From: Thermopolyspora flexuosa
Lineage (GTDB): Bacteria; Actinomycetota; Actinomycetes; Streptosporangiales; Streptosporangiaceae
Direction: 5' to 3'
DNA length: 64,000 nt
Assembly (NCBI RefSeq): GCF_006716785.1
Contig: NZ_VFPQ01000001.1
Coordinates: forward strand, 4,960,001 to 5,024,000
Shown here: piece by piece, positions 1-9,289 of the stretch
Layout of the letters: every line of letters starts with the position of its first letter
Position numbering within the stretch: position 1 is the stretch's first letter
Made by a program: the position numbers and the translations under genes
Notes under the pieces: generated by a model
The model's input: only the letters and a program-made list of their open reading frames with translations
Told to the model about the DNA's origin: nothing
Database searches by the model: none

Positions 1-144
1 GGGCTGGAAACACACCCCCGCAGGCGCAACACACGTGTGGTTCACCTACAGATTGCCGAGGCGATGAACCCCCACCCCATCCCCATACCGTTTCGACCAT
101 GACAGCCGCCTGCCATCGCCCGCGCACTGCGGGCGGCTATCAAC

Positions 145-242
145 GTTGCGATCCCTCCAGGGATGATCGAGAACCGCTGCACCCGGCCCGCAGATTCCTC
201 CACTCGGACACGTTGCCATCCCTCCAGGGGTGATCGGCGACC
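145..242 (-). CRISPR. Degenerate two-repeat CRISPR-like remnant
   Basis: Two related units start at 145 and 212, a period of 67 bases. They agree at 26 of the first 31 positions. The first contains the perfect inverted repeat ATCCCTCCAGGGAT (151-164), as expected of a structured CRISPR repeat. Read on the minus strand each unit ends in GGGATxGCAAC, which resembles the 3' end of Thermus-type repeats, so I infer minus orientation. No third copy is found one period upstream (78) or downstream (279), and no cas gene is in view. It may be the decayed end of an array lying left of the window, or a chance duplicate. Confidence 0.45.
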
Positions 243-300
243 CCAGGTAAAGTCGCAGGTCAGCGCCGTAATACAGAGGACTCGCGGGCTCGTTCTTGCA

Positions 301-718
301 GCGACCCGGCGGTAGTGCACCCTCCCTGGTCAGAGCGCTGATCAACTGCCCCACCCCTATAGGTCTCCCTGGCCGTTCTACCAACAGTCAGAGGAGTCTG
401 CTGCCAGTTTCGCGTACCTATGTGGCTACCTCGCGGCGTTACTCGAGGGCGCGCGCTGCTCGACGCGAACCGCTAGCCGTACCCGGTCGGGAGGCCGGTG
501 AGCCAAGGCCACGAAATGAGAAGACCTCCGGCGGGGAGAAGAGGCTTCTCCACCAGGCCGGAGGTCTTCAGGTGCTGCCACGCTTGTCCTCGCAGAAGTG
601 CCGGTGTCGGTCTAGCCGGGTGGCGGCCGCATCGCCATGCGGCTTCCGCACGTCAGGGTGCGTCGCCGCGACGACGACAAGGGCGGCCGTACCCGCGTCG
701 TCACCCCGGAGCAAGGGC
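301..718. other. Intergenic stretch without a credible gene
   Basis: Open frames here are shadows with no ribosome-binding site or family resemblance. The only clear structure is the compound hairpin at 520-569, listed separately. Confidence 0.5.
520..569 (-). terminator. Strong compound hairpin downstream of fmdA
   Basis: A perfect 13-bp stem (GAAGACCTCCGGC at 520-532 with its complement at 557-569) encloses a second 7-bp stem (535-541 with 545-551). No T-run follows. It lies about 150 bases past the fmdA stop and probably ends that transcript. Confidence 0.5.
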
Positions 719-1975
719 TCAGCCGGCGCTCGCGTGCGGGACGTTGGTGCCCTCGGGGATGCGGTACGGCGTGCCGGAGCCGGGGCGGACGTCGAAGTCG
801 AAGATGGCGGTCGGGATGTAGACGGTGGCGCAGGCGTTCGGGATGTCGACGACGCCGGAGAGGCGGCCCTCGATGGGGGCGGCGCCGAGGAGCAGGTAGG
901 CCTGTTCGGGCGTGTAGCCGAAGGTGGTCAGGTAGTTGATCGCGTGCAGGCAGGCGCGCTGGTAGGAGAGGTACGGGTCGAGGTAGCGCTGCTCGCCGTC
1001 GAGGGTGACGGAGACGCCGGAGAAGGCGAGCCACTCGCTGTACTGCGGCGCGGTACGGCCCGGCATGAAGATGGTGTTCTCGCCGACGTGGTACTTCTCC
1101 ATGCCGCCCTTGATGAGGTCGACGTGGAGGTCGACGAAGCCGCCCATCTCGATGGCGCCGCAGAAGGTGATCTCGCCGTCGCCCTGGGAGAAGTGGAGGT
1201 CGCCGAGGGAGAGGTTCGCCCCGGGGACGAAGACCGGGTAGAAGACGCGGGTGCCGATGGTGAGGTTCTTGATGTCCTGGTTGCCGCCGTTCTCGCGCGG
1301 GGGCGCGGTGCGGGCGGCCTCGCGGGCGACGCGGTCGAACTCGGACTCGGGGACACCGCCGAGGATGGCGCCGTCCGGCTCGGGCGGGAGGGCGAGCGGG
1401 GGCACCCGGTTGGGGTCGGTCTCGATCAGGGCGCGCTCGCGGGCGTTCCACTTGGCGAGCAGCTCGTGGGACGGGGCGGTGCCCATGAGGCCGATGTGCG
1501 GGATGCCGACGAACGACACCGCGGGGATGTGCCGCGAGGTGGCCGTCTGGCCGGAGAAGTCCCAGATCGCCTTGTACGCGTCAGGGAACTGGTCGGTGAG
1601 GAAGCCGCCGCCGTTCTTCTTGGCGAAGATGCCGGTGTAGCCCCAGCCCTGGCCGGCGAGCGGGCCGCTGTCCTCGTCGGGGATCGGGCCCATGTCGAGG
1701 ATGTCCACGATGAGCAGGTCGCCCGGTTCGGCGCCCTCGACGGCGAACGGGCCGCTGAGCGCGTGCACCCGGTTGAGCGGGGCGTTGAGGATGTCCTCGG
1801 CGGAGTCGTCGTTGCGGATCGCGCCGTCGAACCATTCCCGGCAGTGCACCCGGAAGCTGTCGCCCGGCTTGACCGTGGCCACCGGCGGGATCTCGGGATG
1901 CCACCGGTTGTGACCGACCTTGGCCTGTTCGGTAAAGCTCTTGGTCGAGTCGAGCGGGAAGATCAGTTCAGGCAC
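719..1975 (-). CDS. fmdA: Formamidase/acetamidase
   Basis: Cytoplasmic amidase of the FmdA_AmdA family that hydrolyses formamide or short aliphatic amides to ammonia and the acid. The 418-residue length is normal for the family, and the whole sequence is collinear with it: the N-terminal stretch with HNRWHPEIPP near residue 22, the GDLLIVDILDMGP segment, the GxLHFSQGDGEI segment and the EMGGFVDL motif. The start ATG follows an AAAGGAG-type site. It is the second gene after fmdB (start 2287), the usual pairing in actinobacteria, and points to nitrogen scavenging. Substrate preference cannot be read from sequence. Confidence 0.93.
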   Translation of the reverse strand: MPELIFPLDSTKSFTEQAKVGHNRWHPEIPPVATVKPGDSFRVHCREWFDGAIRNDDSAEDILNAPLNRVHALSGPFAVEGAEPGDLLIVDILDMGPIPDEDSGPLAGQGWGYTGIFAKKNGGGFLTDQFPDAYKAIWDFSGQTATSRHIPAVSFVGIPHIGLMGTAPSHELLAKWNARERALIETDPNRVPPLALPPEPDGAILGGVPESEFDRVAREAARTAPPRENGGNQDIKNLTIGTRVFYPVFVPGANLSLGDLHFSQGDGEITFCGAIEMGGFVDLHVDLIKGGMEKYHVGENTIFMPGRTAPQYSEWLAFSGVSVTLDGEQRYLDPYLSYQRACLHAINYLTTFGYTPEQAYLLLGAAPIEGRLSGVVDIPNACATVYIPTAIFDFDVRPGSGTPYRIPEGTNVPHASAG

Positions 1976-2002
1976 GGCTGGCTCCTTTCCAGGCGGGTAC
2001 GG

Positions 2003-2287
2003 TCACGGACGCGGCAGACGGCGCGTGGCCGGATGGGTGGCGACCCGGGCCGGGGCCCGGCGGCGCGGCGGGAGGGACGTGACGACCTCGGGCTCGTGGG
2101 CGCTGCGTTCGGCGCGCTGCATCGCGGCCGACAGGGCGGCGGGCGTACGGCTCAGCATCGGCGGGGTGAACACCCGCGTCGCGGTCGTGCCGCACTCCGG
2201 GCACGAGACGGTGGCGGGCGCGGTCCCGATCGGAAAGGCGACCTCGATGTCGGCGCACTGCGCGCAGCGATAGCCGTATATCGCCAT
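2003..2287 (-). CDS. fmdB: FmdB-family zinc-ribbon protein
   Basis: A 94-residue protein beginning MAIYGYRC. It carries two zinc-binding pairs, CAQC near residue 8 and CPECG near residue 33, followed by a basic disordered tail. FmdB proteins are putative regulators partnered with formamidase. The start at 2287 is chosen because the zinc-ribbon family begins exactly here and AGAGGGA lies 6-7 bases upstream; the frame is open further upstream but that part resembles nothing. It precedes fmdA and is likely co-transcribed. Confidence 0.88.
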   Translation of the reverse strand: MAIYGYRCAQCADIEVAFPIGTAPATVSCPECGTTATRVFTPPMLSRTPAALSAAMQRAERSAHEPEVVTSLPPRRRAPARVATHPATRRLPRP

Positions 2288-3694
2288 GCGAATTCCCTCT
2301 CGTTTTCCTTTCGCGCGAAGCCGACGTGAAAGTGCCCCAGCGTACGCCGTTCCTGTCGGCACGACCTGCGACAACTTGCCCACAAGAGGGCACTCAAGCA
2401 ATTTAACGGGCGATTGATTCGAAATCGACCTCAAATATGCCAAGCTTGCTCGCGGAGTACGGCAGGGCACGGCACGCTGCGACAAAACGTCGATAAGGCG
2501 TTTGCCATGAACACGTCGATGGAAATGGCCGGGAAAGGCCTCATCCGCTCAAAACGCCCCGGGCCACGGCGTGCCCGCGGAACGTTCCGCCCCGCTCGGC
2601 TCCGCGCCCGGGCCGCAAGGTACGGCTCGGCGGCCGTGGCCGGGGCCGCACGGCGGTGGCCGGGCGGTACGGCTCCACCGGATCTCCCGGAAGGCCACGG
2701 ACGCCGGCGGCCCCTACCGTCACGGGCACCGGCCCCGGGAAGGCGCGGTCGTCACCCTGCCCGAGGACCGGGCACACCTGCCCGGCCCGGCCACGCGAAC
2801 ACGTCCGGCCATGCGAAGGGGCGTGCTCGCCCCGATACCCCCGTCTCGATCCTGCTCGTGAGCACCGATAACGTGGCCGGCAGCGGGTCGGGATCGGACA
2901 ACGGGCATCCCCTTTCGTCCGTGTTCCACGGCGGCATTCAGGTGCCCGGGGGAACGCGTTCCCTCCGGCACCCGGGGCGTCGTGCCGCGAGAAACGCGAT
3001 GAGGGACCGGACGATCACCATCACCGATCCCTCAAAATCGCGACACAGCAGCACAGACGCATAGATATGCGGTCAAATAGGTCGATTGGAACACCTGTCA
3101 CTCACTATCGAGTGCCGGATCACCCGAGAGAAGAGGAGTGGCCGCATCCGGACACGAAGACACACAGGCGTAACACCTGCAGTCCCAGGGGCACCACACG
3201 TATCGGACATCACAGAAAGGGACGGGCCGTTTCCCCGATTAGCGCATCTTCCGACTTGACCGATACCCGGGACGCGCCCCCGCCCGGATCACCGGCCTGC
3301 ATCCGCCGCACTCCGTACACCCGGCTCCGCGGAGTTCATGCGCGGCCGCCGATCTCAAGGCCTCCGGGTGCTCGCGGCGTACGGCCCGGCGCGCCCACGT
3401 CGGCGGACTACGCACGCGCCGTCTCCGGTATGTGCAGCGGCCGGACGCGGCCACCGAGGGCCACGCCCGGCCGGTACGGCAGGCGCTCGTGCTCGGGCCT
3501 TCCGCGGCGGACGAAACCGATGCCGCCCTAGGGGTCACCGCGCGGCGCGTTTCCGCTTGGGGTAAGAGGAATCCCCGGCCAGGAGCGAGACAGGGAAGGG
3601 TGACGCGGAGACGCTCCGGCGTAGGGCCGCATCGAGGCCCCGCCGGCCCGGCCGTCGGCACCGGCCGCACGATCATCCGCACGACCACGAGAAC
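2288..3694. other. Long non-coding stretch
   Basis: About 1.4 kb without a convincing gene. Candidate frames are Arg/Pro/Gly-rich shadows of GC-rich DNA without start signals. It contains the fmdB promoter region and copy A of a 144-bp repeated element (3099-3242). No transposase remnant is recognisable. Confidence 0.5.
3099..3242. repeat. Copy A of a 144-bp duplicated element
   Basis: It begins CACTCACTATCGAG and ends CGATTAG. The copy at 4592-4735 has the same 144-bp length and the same ends. Internally both share the ACCCGAGA block, TGGCCGCA and CGGAC. In copy A, CACTC/GAGTG and CCGGAT/ATCCGG could form short stems. The middle is diverged while blocks and length are kept, which suggests a structured RNA or mobile-type element. 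It matches no riboswitch class I know. Strand is undetermined. Confidence 0.6.
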
Positions 3695-3695
3695 C

Positions 3696-3797
3696 TCACG
3701 GCGGTGGTGGCCTGGCGTCACCCGACGGGCGGGAGGTTCGTTTGTCGCGTCCCAGCAGCCGCCGGATGGCCAGCATTAGCCTTCGCCACCAGGGCAT
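3696..3797 (-). CDS. Possible 33-residue cationic peptide
   Basis: ATG at 3797 lies 7 bases after the stop of the 198-residue gene and reads a 33-residue peptide starting MPWWRRLMLAIRRLLGRD. The N-terminal half would form an amphipathic cationic helix; the tail is Pro-rich. The only nearby Shine-Dalgarno-like bases (AGG) are too close to the ATG, so translation would depend on coupling to the upstream gene. It could be spurious. Confidence 0.3.
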   Translation of the reverse strand: MPWWRRLMLAIRRLLGRDKRTSRPSGDARPPPP

Positions 3798-3804
3798 ACC
3801 TGAG

Positions 3805-4401
3805 TCAGCTTTTGGAACCACCTGCTGGCGGGGCCTCGTCCGGACCCTCCGCCGATGCGTTCGATGGGTCGTCCGGTTGCCCCTCGCCGGGCGGTGGCTC
3901 GGCGGAAGGGGGCGAGCCGGGAGAGTCGCCGGTGACCGGCGTCCCCGGGCCGGCGTCCGATGCCGCACCCGCCGCGGCGGCGGTCTCGCCGCCAGGGACG
4001 ACGGCCCCGCGAATGTCCTCGAGGATGGCCACGATCCTGTCCTTGGAAGAGGCGGACCTCTCCAGGGTCGGCTTCATCTCGGACAACAGCGCGGCTATCT
4101 GCTGCGGGGATCCGCACGAGTCGGCGACCTTCTCCTCGGCCTCCTTGACCCGTCGGAACTCCTTGCCGATCTCGGACTTCACACGGCGCAGGAGATCGCG
4201 TCGCGCCTGCTCGACGGCCGCCAGGGCACGCTCACGGGCGTCGTCGTATGCCGTGATCGCGGCGAGCAGCTCCTCGCCGAGGTCCGGGGAGTCGAACAGG
4301 TCCTGTAACGGGATGCGCCTCTCCTCTTCCCTCGGCGCGTCCTCCACGACCGCGTCCTTCAAGGCGTGCAGCTTCTTCAGTCTCGCGTCGAGCCCGGACA
4401 A
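3805..4401 (-). CDS. Hypothetical coiled-coil protein
   Basis: A 198-residue soluble protein of unknown function. The first two thirds are charged and helical (RLKKLHALK, then a long Glu/Arg/Ala segment containing KSEIGKEFRRVKEAEEKV), predicting a coiled coil. The last third is a Pro/Gly/Ala/Ser-rich disordered tail. Start TTG at 4401 is preferred because GGGGAGG lies 4 bases upstream; an ATG at 4518 in the same frame has no such site and adds non-homologous residues. The gene lies between the two copies of the 144-bp element. Confidence 0.6.
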   Translation of the reverse strand: MSGLDARLKKLHALKDAVVEDAPREEERRIPLQDLFDSPDLGEELLAAITAYDDARERALAAVEQARRDLLRRVKSEIGKEFRRVKEAEEKVADSCGSPQQIAALLSEMKPTLERSASSKDRIVAILEDIRGAVVPGGETAAAAGAASDAGPGTPVTGDSPGSPPSAEPPPGEGQPDDPSNASAEGPDEAPPAGGSKS

Positions 4402-4591
4402 CGGACCTCCCCTGTTCTCCCGATGCCGACGAAATATCAGGACGGCCAGGAAATCGAAATACCACTGGCACCGTTCGGAACCGGAAAACGACAAGGGACC
4501 GGGTAAGAAGAACGTCACCGTCCCCTCGCGCCGACGCAGGGAAACGTGAACGCGGCGATATGTGATCGGGTGGTCCGCTCGAGAAACCCAC

Positions 4592-4735
4592 CACTCACTA
4601 TCGAGCGGCGATGAACCCGAGAAAAGGGATTGGCCGCAAGCGGACGCGGGATCCGCGTACCCGCATCACCCGGGTCCACACGCAGAACCGGGTCACCAGC
4701 CGAAACAGAATAGGGCGGGGTGTTTTCGCGATTAG
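4592..4735. repeat. Copy B of a 144-bp duplicated element
   Basis: Same length and ends as copy A (3099-3242). Here TCGAGCGG at the 5' end pairs perfectly with CCGCTCGA just outside the element, forming an 8-bp stem. On the minus strand it would lie about 190 bases upstream of the coiled-coil gene, so a leader role is possible; copy A has no such neighbour. Confidence 0.6.
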
Positions 4736-4768
4736 ACGATCGCCTGTTCACATTCGGTACACGAAGGC

Positions 4769-4801
4769 AAAAATGCCGCCGAATCGGCCAATTCGGCGGC
4801 A
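4769..4801 (-). terminator. Rho-independent terminator of metK
   Basis: An 11-bp perfect stem (TGCCGCCGAAT at 4774-4784, complement at 4791-4801), followed on the minus strand by five T (4773-4769). It lies about 130 bases after the metK stop. Confidence 0.8.
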
Positions 4802-4932
4802 CGGCGAATCACCTGACCGCCCGCGACCGGGCGCGGGCGGGTGTGACGGCGTAAACGGACGCCGGCCCGGTCCTCCCCCGGGGCGGCCAGACAGGGGCAT
4901 GCGGCCGCCCCGCCCCTGCCGGCGTATGGGCC

Positions 4933-6171
4933 TCAGGCGGTGGCCGGGGCGGCGTCGTCGGAGAGGCCCGCGGCCTTGCGCAGGGTCTCGGCGAGGTCGG
5001 TGCGCTCCCACGGCAGGTCGATGTCGGTGCGCCCGAAGTGGCCGTAGGCGGCGGTGGGCGAGTAGATCGGGCGGTGCAGGTCGAGGCGGCTGCGGAACGC
5101 CGCCGGGCGCAGGTCGAAGTGCTCGGTGACCAGCCGCTCGATGAGCTTGGGGCTCACCCGCTCGGTGCCGAAGGTCTCGATCAGCAGCGACACCGGCCGC
5201 GCCACGCCGATCGCGTACGCGACCTGCACCTCACACCGCTTGGCCAGCCCGGCCGCGACCACGTTCTTGGCCACGTGCCGCACCGCGTACGCCGCGGACC
5301 GGTCGACCTTGGACGGGTCCTTGCCGGAGAACGCGCCGCCGCCGTGCCGGGCGTACCCGCCGTACGTGTCCACGATGATCTTGCGTCCGGTGAGCCCGGC
5401 GTCGCCGACCGGGCCGCCGACCACGAACCGGCCGGTGGGGTTGACCAGCAGGCTCCCCCGCAGGGCATCCGGGTCGTACAGCCCGGACGGCAGGGTGGGC
5501 ACGACGACGTGTCGCCACAGGTCCTCGCGGATCTGCTCGTTGGTCACGTCCTCGGAGTGCTGGGCCGAGATGAGCACCCGCTCCACCGCCACCGGCGTGT
5601 GGTCGACGTACCGGATCGTCACCTGGGTCTTGCCGTCCGGCCGCAGGTACGGCAGGGTGCCGTCCTTGCGCACCTCGGCGAGCCGCCGGGCCAGCCGGTG
5701 CGCGAGCGCGATCGGCATCGGCATGAGCTCGGGCGTCTCGTCGGTGGCGAAGCCGAACATCATGCCCTGGTCGCCCGCGCCCGCCCGGTCGAACTCGTCC
5801 TCCGACAGCCGCTCCCGGTACTCCTGGGCCGCGTCCACGCCCTGGGCGATGTCCGGGGACTGCTTGTCGAGCGCGACGAGCACCGCGCAGTGGTTGCCGT
5901 CGAAGCCGTACCGTCCATCGTCGTAGCCGATCCGGACGATGGTGTCGCGGACGATCTGCGTGTAGTCGAGGTTCACCGGCGTGGTGATCTCGCCGGCGAG
6001 CACCACCATGCCCGTGGTGACCAGCGTCTCGCAGGCCACCCGGGACTGCGGGTCGTTGGCGAGCGCGGCGTCGAGCACCGCGTCCGACACCGCGTCGGCC
6101 ATCTTGTCGGGGTGGCCCTCGGTGACCGACTCCGAGGTGAACAGGTGGTCGCGGGTTTCCGGCAACGACAT
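4933..6171 (-). CDS. metK: S-adenosylmethionine synthetase
   Basis: Makes S-adenosylmethionine from methionine and ATP; cytoplasmic tetramer. The 412 residues include the signatures [12 protein letters not shown] (131-142) and GGGAFSGKD (277-285), and the N-terminal [10 protein letters not shown] substrate-binding stretch (14-23). Start ATG has AAGGAG 7 bases upstream. It stands alone between its terminator and a 330-base leader (6172-6501), in which I see no recognisable SAM riboswitch by eye. The gene is intact. Confidence 0.98.
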   Translation of the reverse strand: MSLPETRDHLFTSESVTEGHPDKMADAVSDAVLDAALANDPQSRVACETLVTTGMVVLAGEITTPVNLDYTQIVRDTIVRIGYDDGRYGFDGNHCAVLVALDKQSPDIAQGVDAAQEYRERLSEDEFDRAGAGDQGMMFGFATDETPELMPMPIALAHRLARRLAEVRKDGTLPYLRPDGKTQVTIRYVDHTPVAVERVLISAQHSEDVTNEQIREDLWRHVVVPTLPSGLYDPDALRGSLLVNPTGRFVVGGPVGDAGLTGRKIIVDTYGGYARHGGGAFSGKDPSKVDRSAAYAVRHVAKNVVAAGLAKRCEVQVAYAIGVARPVSLLIETFGTERVSPKLIERLVTEHFDLRPAAFRSRLDLHRPIYSPTAAYGHFGRTDIDLPWERTDLAETLRKAAGLSDDAAPATA

Positions 6172-6501
6172 CGGGAGGCTCCTTGCGGTTCGCTCGTCAC
6201 TGGCGATTTTTAGCGGAGAGACTAGGGCTCCGCCACGTCATATCACACCATCCCGCCCGGGATTGGCGGAGATTCCCGTCACCGGCGCGGTACGGCCGGG
6301 CATTCCCTGGCGACGAACCGGCCCGCCGGGCACCGGCCGGGAACACGGTGACCTGATTCACTTGCTTCCGGTTCGTCTCCCCGCTCGATTCACGACATTT
6401 CGGCCGCGCGGAATGATCGACGAGGATCCACCGCGGCCGATTTCCCGGTCGATCTCGCCGTGCCCGCTCCGGGCCACCGTACCCCAGGAGGCCGGACCGG
6501 A
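6172..6501. other. metK leader region
   Basis: A 330-base gap between the end of the PucR gene and metK. It must carry the metK promoter, but no SAM-I, SAM-II or SAM-IV core was recognised and no other feature stands out. Confidence 0.4.
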
Positions 6502-8058
6502 TCAGCCCGCGCCGCCCCGGTCCGCGGCGGTGACCCGGCAGGCGAGGTGGAGGGCGAGCCGGTCGTCGGGGTTGCCGAGGTCGACGGTGAGCAGCTCCTC
6601 GACCCGGCGCAGCCGGGCGGCGACCGTGTTGCGGTGCACGCCGAGCACGGCGGCGGCGTCCGCCGTCGAGCAGCCCGCGTCGAGGTAGGCGGCGAGCGTG
6701 GCGACCAAATCGCCGGGCTGCGACCGCAGCGGCTCCAGTAGCCGGGCCGCGGCCGGGGCGAAGGTCTCGCTGCTCGCCCACGCGGTGAGGAGCTGGGCGA
6801 GGCCGAGCCGGTCGATGTGCACCAGGCGGCCGGTCTGCGGGCGGCCGCGGGCGATCCGGGAGGCGTCCCACGCCTCGGCGAGGCTGCGGGTGAGCCCGGG
6901 CGCGTCCGGGTGGGCGCGGCCGACGCCGATCGCGCAGTCGAACCGGCTCGCCAGGCGGCGCCGTACCTTGCGCAGCGCGGCGATGAGGTCGCGCCCGGCG
7001 TCCTGGCCGGGCTCGGCGCGCGCGGTCGTCCACCCGGACCAGCCGTCGCCGCGTTCCACCACGGTGGCGTCGACGCGCTCGGCGGCGAGCGCGGCGGCGA
7101 CCGCGTCGGTGTGCCGCAGCAGGTCCACCTCGCCGAGCGCGGCGATGTGGAAGGCGACGTGCCAGCCGTCGAGCCGCCACCCGATCTCCGAGGCGTCCCG
7201 CCGCGCCGGGTGCCCGGGGTCGAGGCGGCCCTCCAGCAGGTCGCCGAAGAGGCTCGCGCGCAGCCGGGCGTCCCGTTCGAGCACCACCCGCCGGGTGGCC
7301 TGCCAGCGCTGCAGCGCGAGCGTGCCCGCGCGCAGCACGTCCGCGACCGCCCGCGCCCACGACTCGGGCACCGGGCCGAGGGCGGCGGCGATCCACGCGT
7401 CGACGCCCCACCCGGTGGCGGCCGGGACCGGCACCACCACGGTGGTGCCGCCGTGCTCGATGAGCGTCTGCGTCACCGGCCGGTACGGGTCGAACCCGGG
7501 CGGCGGCCCGAACCCGTCGGTGATCGGCGCGCCGTCCGGGCCGAACACCGCCACCGGCCGCTCGAGGATCCGGCCCAGCGCGCGGGCCACCTCCTCCGGG
7601 CCGAGCGGCGCGCCGGTGAGCGACCGGTGCGCCCGGTGCAGCAGCTCGGCCGCGGCGACCGCGGGCGCGTACAGGAACGCGGCGGCGTCCCCTGCCCAGC
7701 GCAGCGGGTCGTGCCCGACCGCGAGCACCGGCAGCCCCAGGTGCCGGGCGAGGCGGCGGCTGCCGTCGAGCATGGTCTCCTCCCCCGGCCGCGGCGACGG
7801 CACCGCGAGCGCGGCCGCGTCCTGGTCACGCAGCCGCCGGATGGTGGCGTCGAGCCGCCACGAGCTGAGGTACCCGGCCGGTACGGCGGGGCAGAGCGCG
7901 ATCGTGCCGGGCCGGACCGGCCCGGTGCCGGCCGCGTCGACGAGCACGATCCCGGTGACCGGCCGGTCGAGGCCCTCGTCGCCGGTGAGGCTCACCGCCT
8001 CGGCGAGCGGCGGGTAGCCGAGCAGCCGGCGCAGGGTGGGCGCGCGTTCCGCGGTCAT
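6502..8058 (-). CDS. PucR/CdaR-family transcriptional regulator
   Basis: A 518-residue regulator. The N-terminal part (about 1-140) resembles the PucR purine-catabolism domain. A central GGDEF-like region follows. The C-terminal HTH_30 domain (about 455-510) contains the hallmark AAAVLGVHRNTVAARLRRVE. Start ATG at 8058 overlaps the stop of the upstream DUF917 gene (ATGA), so it is the last gene of the hydantoin operon and probably senses its substrate or product. The frame stays open upstream, but that part is a shadow of the preceding gene. Confidence 0.88.
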   Translation of the reverse strand: MTAERAPTLRRLLGYPPLAEAVSLTGDEGLDRPVTGIVLVDAAGTGPVRPGTIALCPAVPAGYLSSWRLDATIRRLRDQDAAALAVPSPRPGEETMLDGSRRLARHLGLPVLAVGHDPLRWAGDAAAFLYAPAVAAAELLHRAHRSLTGAPLGPEEVARALGRILERPVAVFGPDGAPITDGFGPPPGFDPYRPVTQTLIEHGGTTVVVPVPAATGWGVDAWIAAALGPVPESWARAVADVLRAGTLALQRWQATRRVVLERDARLRASLFGDLLEGRLDPGHPARRDASEIGWRLDGWHVAFHIAALGEVDLLRHTDAVAAALAAERVDATVVERGDGWSGWTTARAEPGQDAGRDLIAALRKVRRRLASRFDCAIGVGRAHPDAPGLTRSLAEAWDASRIARGRPQTGRLVHIDRLGLAQLLTAWASSETFAPAAARLLEPLRSQPGDLVATLAAYLDAGCSTADAAAVLGVHRNTVAARLRRVEELLTVDLGNPDDRLALHLACRVTAADRGGAG

Positions 8059-9197
8059 GGTCGCTCCGGCGGCGGCGAGTCCGGCGAATCCGGTGAATCC
8101 GGCGAGTCGAGCGGGCCGAGCGGGTCGATCCGGTCCTGCGGGCCGAGGCGGATCGGGTCGATGTCGAGCCCGAAGGCGCGCGGCCCGACCGCGTGGGTCG
8201 CCGCGGGCCGCCACCAGAAGGCCGGGCCGGGCAGGTGGAAGGCGACCACGTCGAGGCCGCCGCGCACGGTGTCGCAGGGCACGGGCGTGCCGGTGGCGCG
8301 GTCGACCACGCACAGGATGTCCGGGGTGGAGGCGACCGGCCGCCCGTCGACGAGGGCGAGCAGGTACTCGTTCTCCATCTCCAGCCGCAGCAGGCCGCCG
8401 CCGCGGTGCGCCTTGATGATCACCGAGCCGCGGCCGAAGCCGACCGTGGCGCGGTGCCGTACCACCTCCATGACCCGGCCGGCACCGAGCAGCCGGCCGC
8501 CGAGCGCGGCGACCATCTCGTGCGGGTCGGCGCTGCGGCTCCAGGCGGCGTGCCGGGCGCCGAGGCGCAGCGCGCGGCCGAGGGAGCCGGGGATGGTGAG
8601 CCGGTCGAGGTCGGCGACCCGCAGCGGGCGCATCGCGAACGCGGCCCAGCCGCCGAACTCGCTGAGCGCGCCGCGGACCACCCGCTCGGCGGCGGCCGGC
8701 GGCATGCCGTCGAGCACGAGCAGCCGCCCGCTCGCGTCGCCGATCGCGAGCGGGGTGATCGGCTCGCCGAGCGCGGCCACCGACATCTGGTCGATCCGCG
8801 GCAGCGCCCGGCCCTGCAGGTCGGCGTCGATCACCGGGAGGCCGAGCTCGGCCGCGGCGACGAACACGACGATGCCGTTCACCCCGCCCACCTCGATCGC
8901 GATCACCCCGACCGGGGCGACCCGGGTGCGGTCGAGGATCGCGGCGAGCACCGGCGTCCACTCGCCGCCGGACGGCAGCCGCTCGTAGAACACGGAGACC
9001 GCGCCGACCAGGCCCACGGGCACCACGTACCCGTCGCCGCCGCCGACGTCGCCGGCGTCGAGCAGGGTGATCGGCCCGGCCGCGGTGAGGGCGTGGCGCA
9101 GCACGCGGGCGGCGAGGTCGGTCTGCCCGCCGCCCCCGGAGCCGAGCAGCGCGGTGCCGCGCGCGAGGTCGTCGACCTCGGCGGGCCCGAGTCGCAT
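8055..9197 (-). CDS. DUF917 family protein (S-methyl thiohydantoin desulfurase type), third copy
   Basis: 380 residues. The N-terminal glycine-rich motif LLGSGGGGQTD is the family signature (others in the operon read LLGTGGGGDP). DUF917 (Pfam S-Me-THD) proteins accompany hydantoinase/oxoprolinase genes and are linked to thiohydantoin breakdown. This copy is the most divergent of three: it lacks the MGAPTVMVEK block and ends in a Ser-Pro-Asp repeat tail (SPDSPDSPDS). It overlaps the PucR start by 4 bases and follows the second copy by 92 bases. Paralog roles cannot be separated from sequence. Confidence 0.82.
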   Translation of the reverse strand: MRLGPAEVDDLARGTALLGSGGGGQTDLAARVLRHALTAAGPITLLDAGDVGGGDGYVVPVGLVGAVSVFYERLPSGGEWTPVLAAILDRTRVAPVGVIAIEVGGVNGIVVFVAAAELGLPVIDADLQGRALPRIDQMSVAALGEPITPLAIGDASGRLLVLDGMPPAAAERVVRGALSEFGGWAAFAMRPLRVADLDRLTIPGSLGRALRLGARHAAWSRSADPHEMVAALGGRLLGAGRVMEVVRHRATVGFGRGSVIIKAHRGGGLLRLEMENEYLLALVDGRPVASTPDILCVVDRATGTPVPCDTVRGGLDVVAFHLPGPAFWWRPAATHAVGPRAFGLDIDPIRLGPQDRIDPLGPLDSPDSPDSPDSPPPERP

Positions 9198-9289
9198 CGC
9201 CACCCGATCAGCCTGACACGGATTGCGGTCGGACCGTAACCGGCCTGCCATCCCGGCCCGGAATTTTTCCGGGATGACAGGCCGGGGCC

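Noticed and set aside
296..2329. 677-residue plus-strand ORF over fmdA
   Set aside because: It is a GC-rich antisense shadow of fmdA/fmdB with Arg/Ala/Gly-rich low-complexity sequence and no start signal.
3099..3242. c-di-AMP (ydaO) or other known riboswitch
   Set aside because: The blocks do not match the recalled ydaO, guanidine, M-box, TPP or SAH consensus, and no suitable regulated gene lies directly downstream.
3239..3721. 160-residue minus-strand ORF
   Set aside because: Arg/Pro/Ala-rich, no Shine-Dalgarno, no family resemblance, and no continuity with neighbouring genes.
6172..6501. SAM riboswitch upstream of metK
   Set aside because: Expected by function, but no core motif of SAM-I, SAM-II or SAM-IV could be recognised by eye; a covariance search would decide.
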